A program made the translations under genes and the position numbers. A stretch of 64,000 nucleotides of DNA from Cheilinus undulatus (lineage: Eukaryota; Chordata; Actinopteri; Labriformes; Labridae). The notes under the pieces were generated by a model. It saw only the letters and a program-made list of their open reading frames with translations. It ran no database searches and had not been told where the DNA came from. This document shows positions 62,430 to 64,000 of this stretch, one piece after another (within the stretch, counting starts at the first letter, position 1; each line of letters starts with the position of its first letter). Where the stretch lies: assembly GCF_018320785.1 (NCBI RefSeq), contig NC_054885.1:11034421-11098420 (forward strand). Reading direction: 5' to 3'.

Positions 62430-64000
62430 CTGCAGGGAGACGACAGGTTAACATTTAGAGTTCCCCCTGACTAGTAGCAGTAAAGATCATAAACCCCACC
62501 TCCTCCATGTTAACAGATGGGACATAGGCCAGAATTAAAATGCAAGTCAGGTACATTTTTTGACACCCTAATGCTGCCATTGTTGTCAGTCATTTCATCC
62601 TGATTACATCAAGGTGCTAATTTATCTTTGTAGTTTTGTTTTAGTTGGGTAATTTGTTGCATCACGATTTACAGGACTAGTAGAGTAGAGGAGAAACACT
62701 GAAAGAAAACAACCAACAAGAGTCAAATATGAGGGCTAGTTTGGCTTCAATTCTGAGCAACCGAGTGATAAAAGGATGCTTTGCTCATATTGCTATTTGG
62801 GATGGAGACTGTTAGTTTTTTATATATAATAATACCCTTATCAATCTTGGTCCTACTTGATACCACTATCAATCCTTTCAACTGTTTGGTTGGAAATAAA
62901 AAAGACAACACATTTTTAAATTAAGTGGTTTAAACTGAGATACGTGAGTTAAAAAGGTCATGATTACACCTTTTTATATCTATCTAAATGGAAAATTTAA
63001 CAAAACATTCCCCATCTTCACAACTCTAAATAAGTCAGGACTGCTCTGGGATCCCCCTGTTCTTCCACAAGCCTAGGGAGGAGGGCTGCAAAAAGGCAGC
63101 AGGCAGAGGGAGCAGCAAAGAGTATGTGGGCCAGAATAGCTTAAAAGAAAAAGCCAGCAAGAGTACAATTAGCCAATGGCATGCTTAGAAGTGAATCAGA
63201 TCAGCTGATCTCACTTAAATGGCAGCATTTGACTCCTAAAACTGCCTGAACTAATGCTATATGCTCAATTTATTTACATTTCTTGTCAAATACAGAATTT
63301 TTGTCTTGATGTGGCTTTTGAACACATGACATTTATGTGCACTTTCCAGCTGGCAATCGAACTGAACTGACTTTTAACACATAATGATATAACCACCTGT
63401 TGGCTCGTTAAGTCTGCTTATCAACTTTAATCCTGCTGATTCAACACAGATGTCAACACTGGCTGATATTCTTTTTTCTGAGCAGATAGGGAAAATTGTC
63501 CAGCTGAAGCTGCTTCCAGCACAGCCAGAATCTCTTCTTCAAGTCAACAGTTAAAGGTACCTCATTTTGGTTTAATCTGATGCACGACCCTGATGTGCTT
63601 GTGTATGTTTTTACAACAGTGATGATATAAAATAATGTTATGTCACAGAACCTGTGACACTTAGTTGCAGTATCGATAAGGTAAAACTGTTTGTTCATTC
63701 TGGAGTTTAGAAAAATACAGAACCTGGTTTTATGTCTCCATCTCTAATTACTATAAAGTCAAAGGTTAACACCCACACAAACAGATGTCAATTTGCCATT
63801 TTGACCCAGGGTCATTACAACAGTTAGGTAGAACATCTGGTTGTATTTGTGTGTGTGTGTCTGTTGTCTTACATGTGCAGGCTCTTCTGGGCCTTGGCGG
63901 CCTCATCCTTAGAGCTGTAGCAGACCACAGCATTGCCGTGTGGCAGGTTGAGGTGGAATGTGATTAGAGGGCCGTGCTGCATACACAGAGTCCTCAGGGT
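62081..64000 (-). CDS. tnrc6a: tnrc6a-type GW182 protein, last two coding exons (5' part outside window)
   Basis: GW182 proteins bind Argonaute and recruit PABP and the CCR4-NOT and PAN2-PAN3 deadenylases for microRNA silencing in the cytoplasm. Exons 63873-64000 (cut by the window end) and 62081-62429 join in frame. The first encodes the second half of the RRM-like domain ([20 protein letters not shown], then [20 protein letters not shown]). The second gives [20 protein letters not shown], then a Ser/Trp-rich tail with [19 protein letters not shown], whose Trp motifs in this family contact deadenylase subunits, and ends [14 protein letters not shown] then TGA. Paralogue A is chosen because dctn5 and ndufab1 neighbour it in human 16p12; B or C cannot be ruled out from this C terminus. 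Confidence 0.88.
62430..63872 (-). other. tnrc6a: tnrc6a last intron
   Basis: 1.4 kb AT-rich intron with a short GT microsatellite near 63847-63861; nothing else recognised. Confidence 0.5.
63873..64000 (-). CDS. tnrc6a: tnrc6a penultimate coding exon (RRM part), truncated by window
   Basis: Open from the window edge to the donor CACAT|GTAAGA; ends QKSLHM with the Met codon split across the junction. Confidence 0.9.

Noticed and set aside
62104-62454. Alternative-frame ORFs over the tnrc6a last exon
   Set aside because: The frame giving [14 protein letters not shown] and joining the RRM exon in phase is clearly the real one; the Pro/Ala-rich frames on both strands are shadows.

Overview
This is nuclear DNA from a ray-finned fish, most likely a percomorph teleost. 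Intron-split vertebrate genes lie in AT-rich DNA packed with teleost-type short repeats: hAT-like and Tc1-like MITEs, a tRNA-derived SINE, and LINE tails. No bacterial, plasmid, CRISPR or viral gene is recognisable. Five protein genes are identified from spliced exons whose junctions and reading phases agree; most other open frames are chance ORFs or repeat-derived.

Layout. (1) 398-17965, minus strand: the first twelve coding exons of usp7 (ubiquitin-specific protease 7): His/Gln-rich N terminus, TRAF/MATH domain and much of the catalytic domain with its active-site Cys. The rest lies beyond base 1. (2) 17966-21477: CpG-rich divergent intergenic region. (3) 21478-30794, plus strand: complete five-exon hapstr1 (C16orf72 family, 290 codons). 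(4) 30795-41502: probable hapstr1 3'UTR, then gene-poor repeat-containing DNA, then the dctn5 3'UTR. (5) 41503-44914, minus strand: complete six-exon dctn5 (dynactin p25, 182 codons), with remnants of two different Tc1/mariner transposons in neighbouring introns. (6) 46752-51897, plus strand: complete ndufab1 (mitochondrial acyl carrier protein, 156 codons), with a likely extra 3'UTR intron. (7) 52300-55050: stacked transposon remnants. (8) 55050-64000, minus strand: long probable 3'UTR and the last two coding exons of a TNRC6/GW182 gene, called tnrc6a from synteny.

The genes are housekeeping loci, not an operon-like system. usp7/hapstr1 are head to head, as in human 16p13.2. dctn5, ndufab1 and tnrc6a all map to human 16p12, so the window joins two human chromosome 16 blocks. 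PALB2, which lies between NDUFAB1 and DCTN5 in human, is not seen between them here.

I found no convincing previously undescribed biological system. The best leads are a same-strand cluster of YY1-like CAAAATGGCG words around the usp7/hapstr1 promoters, an exon-level duplication inside hapstr1, absence of palb2 from its expected slot, an AGCTA-rich array at 34.4-34.9 kb, and several MITEs with defined ends. Homology and synteny statements rest on recognition of protein families from memory, not on a search.
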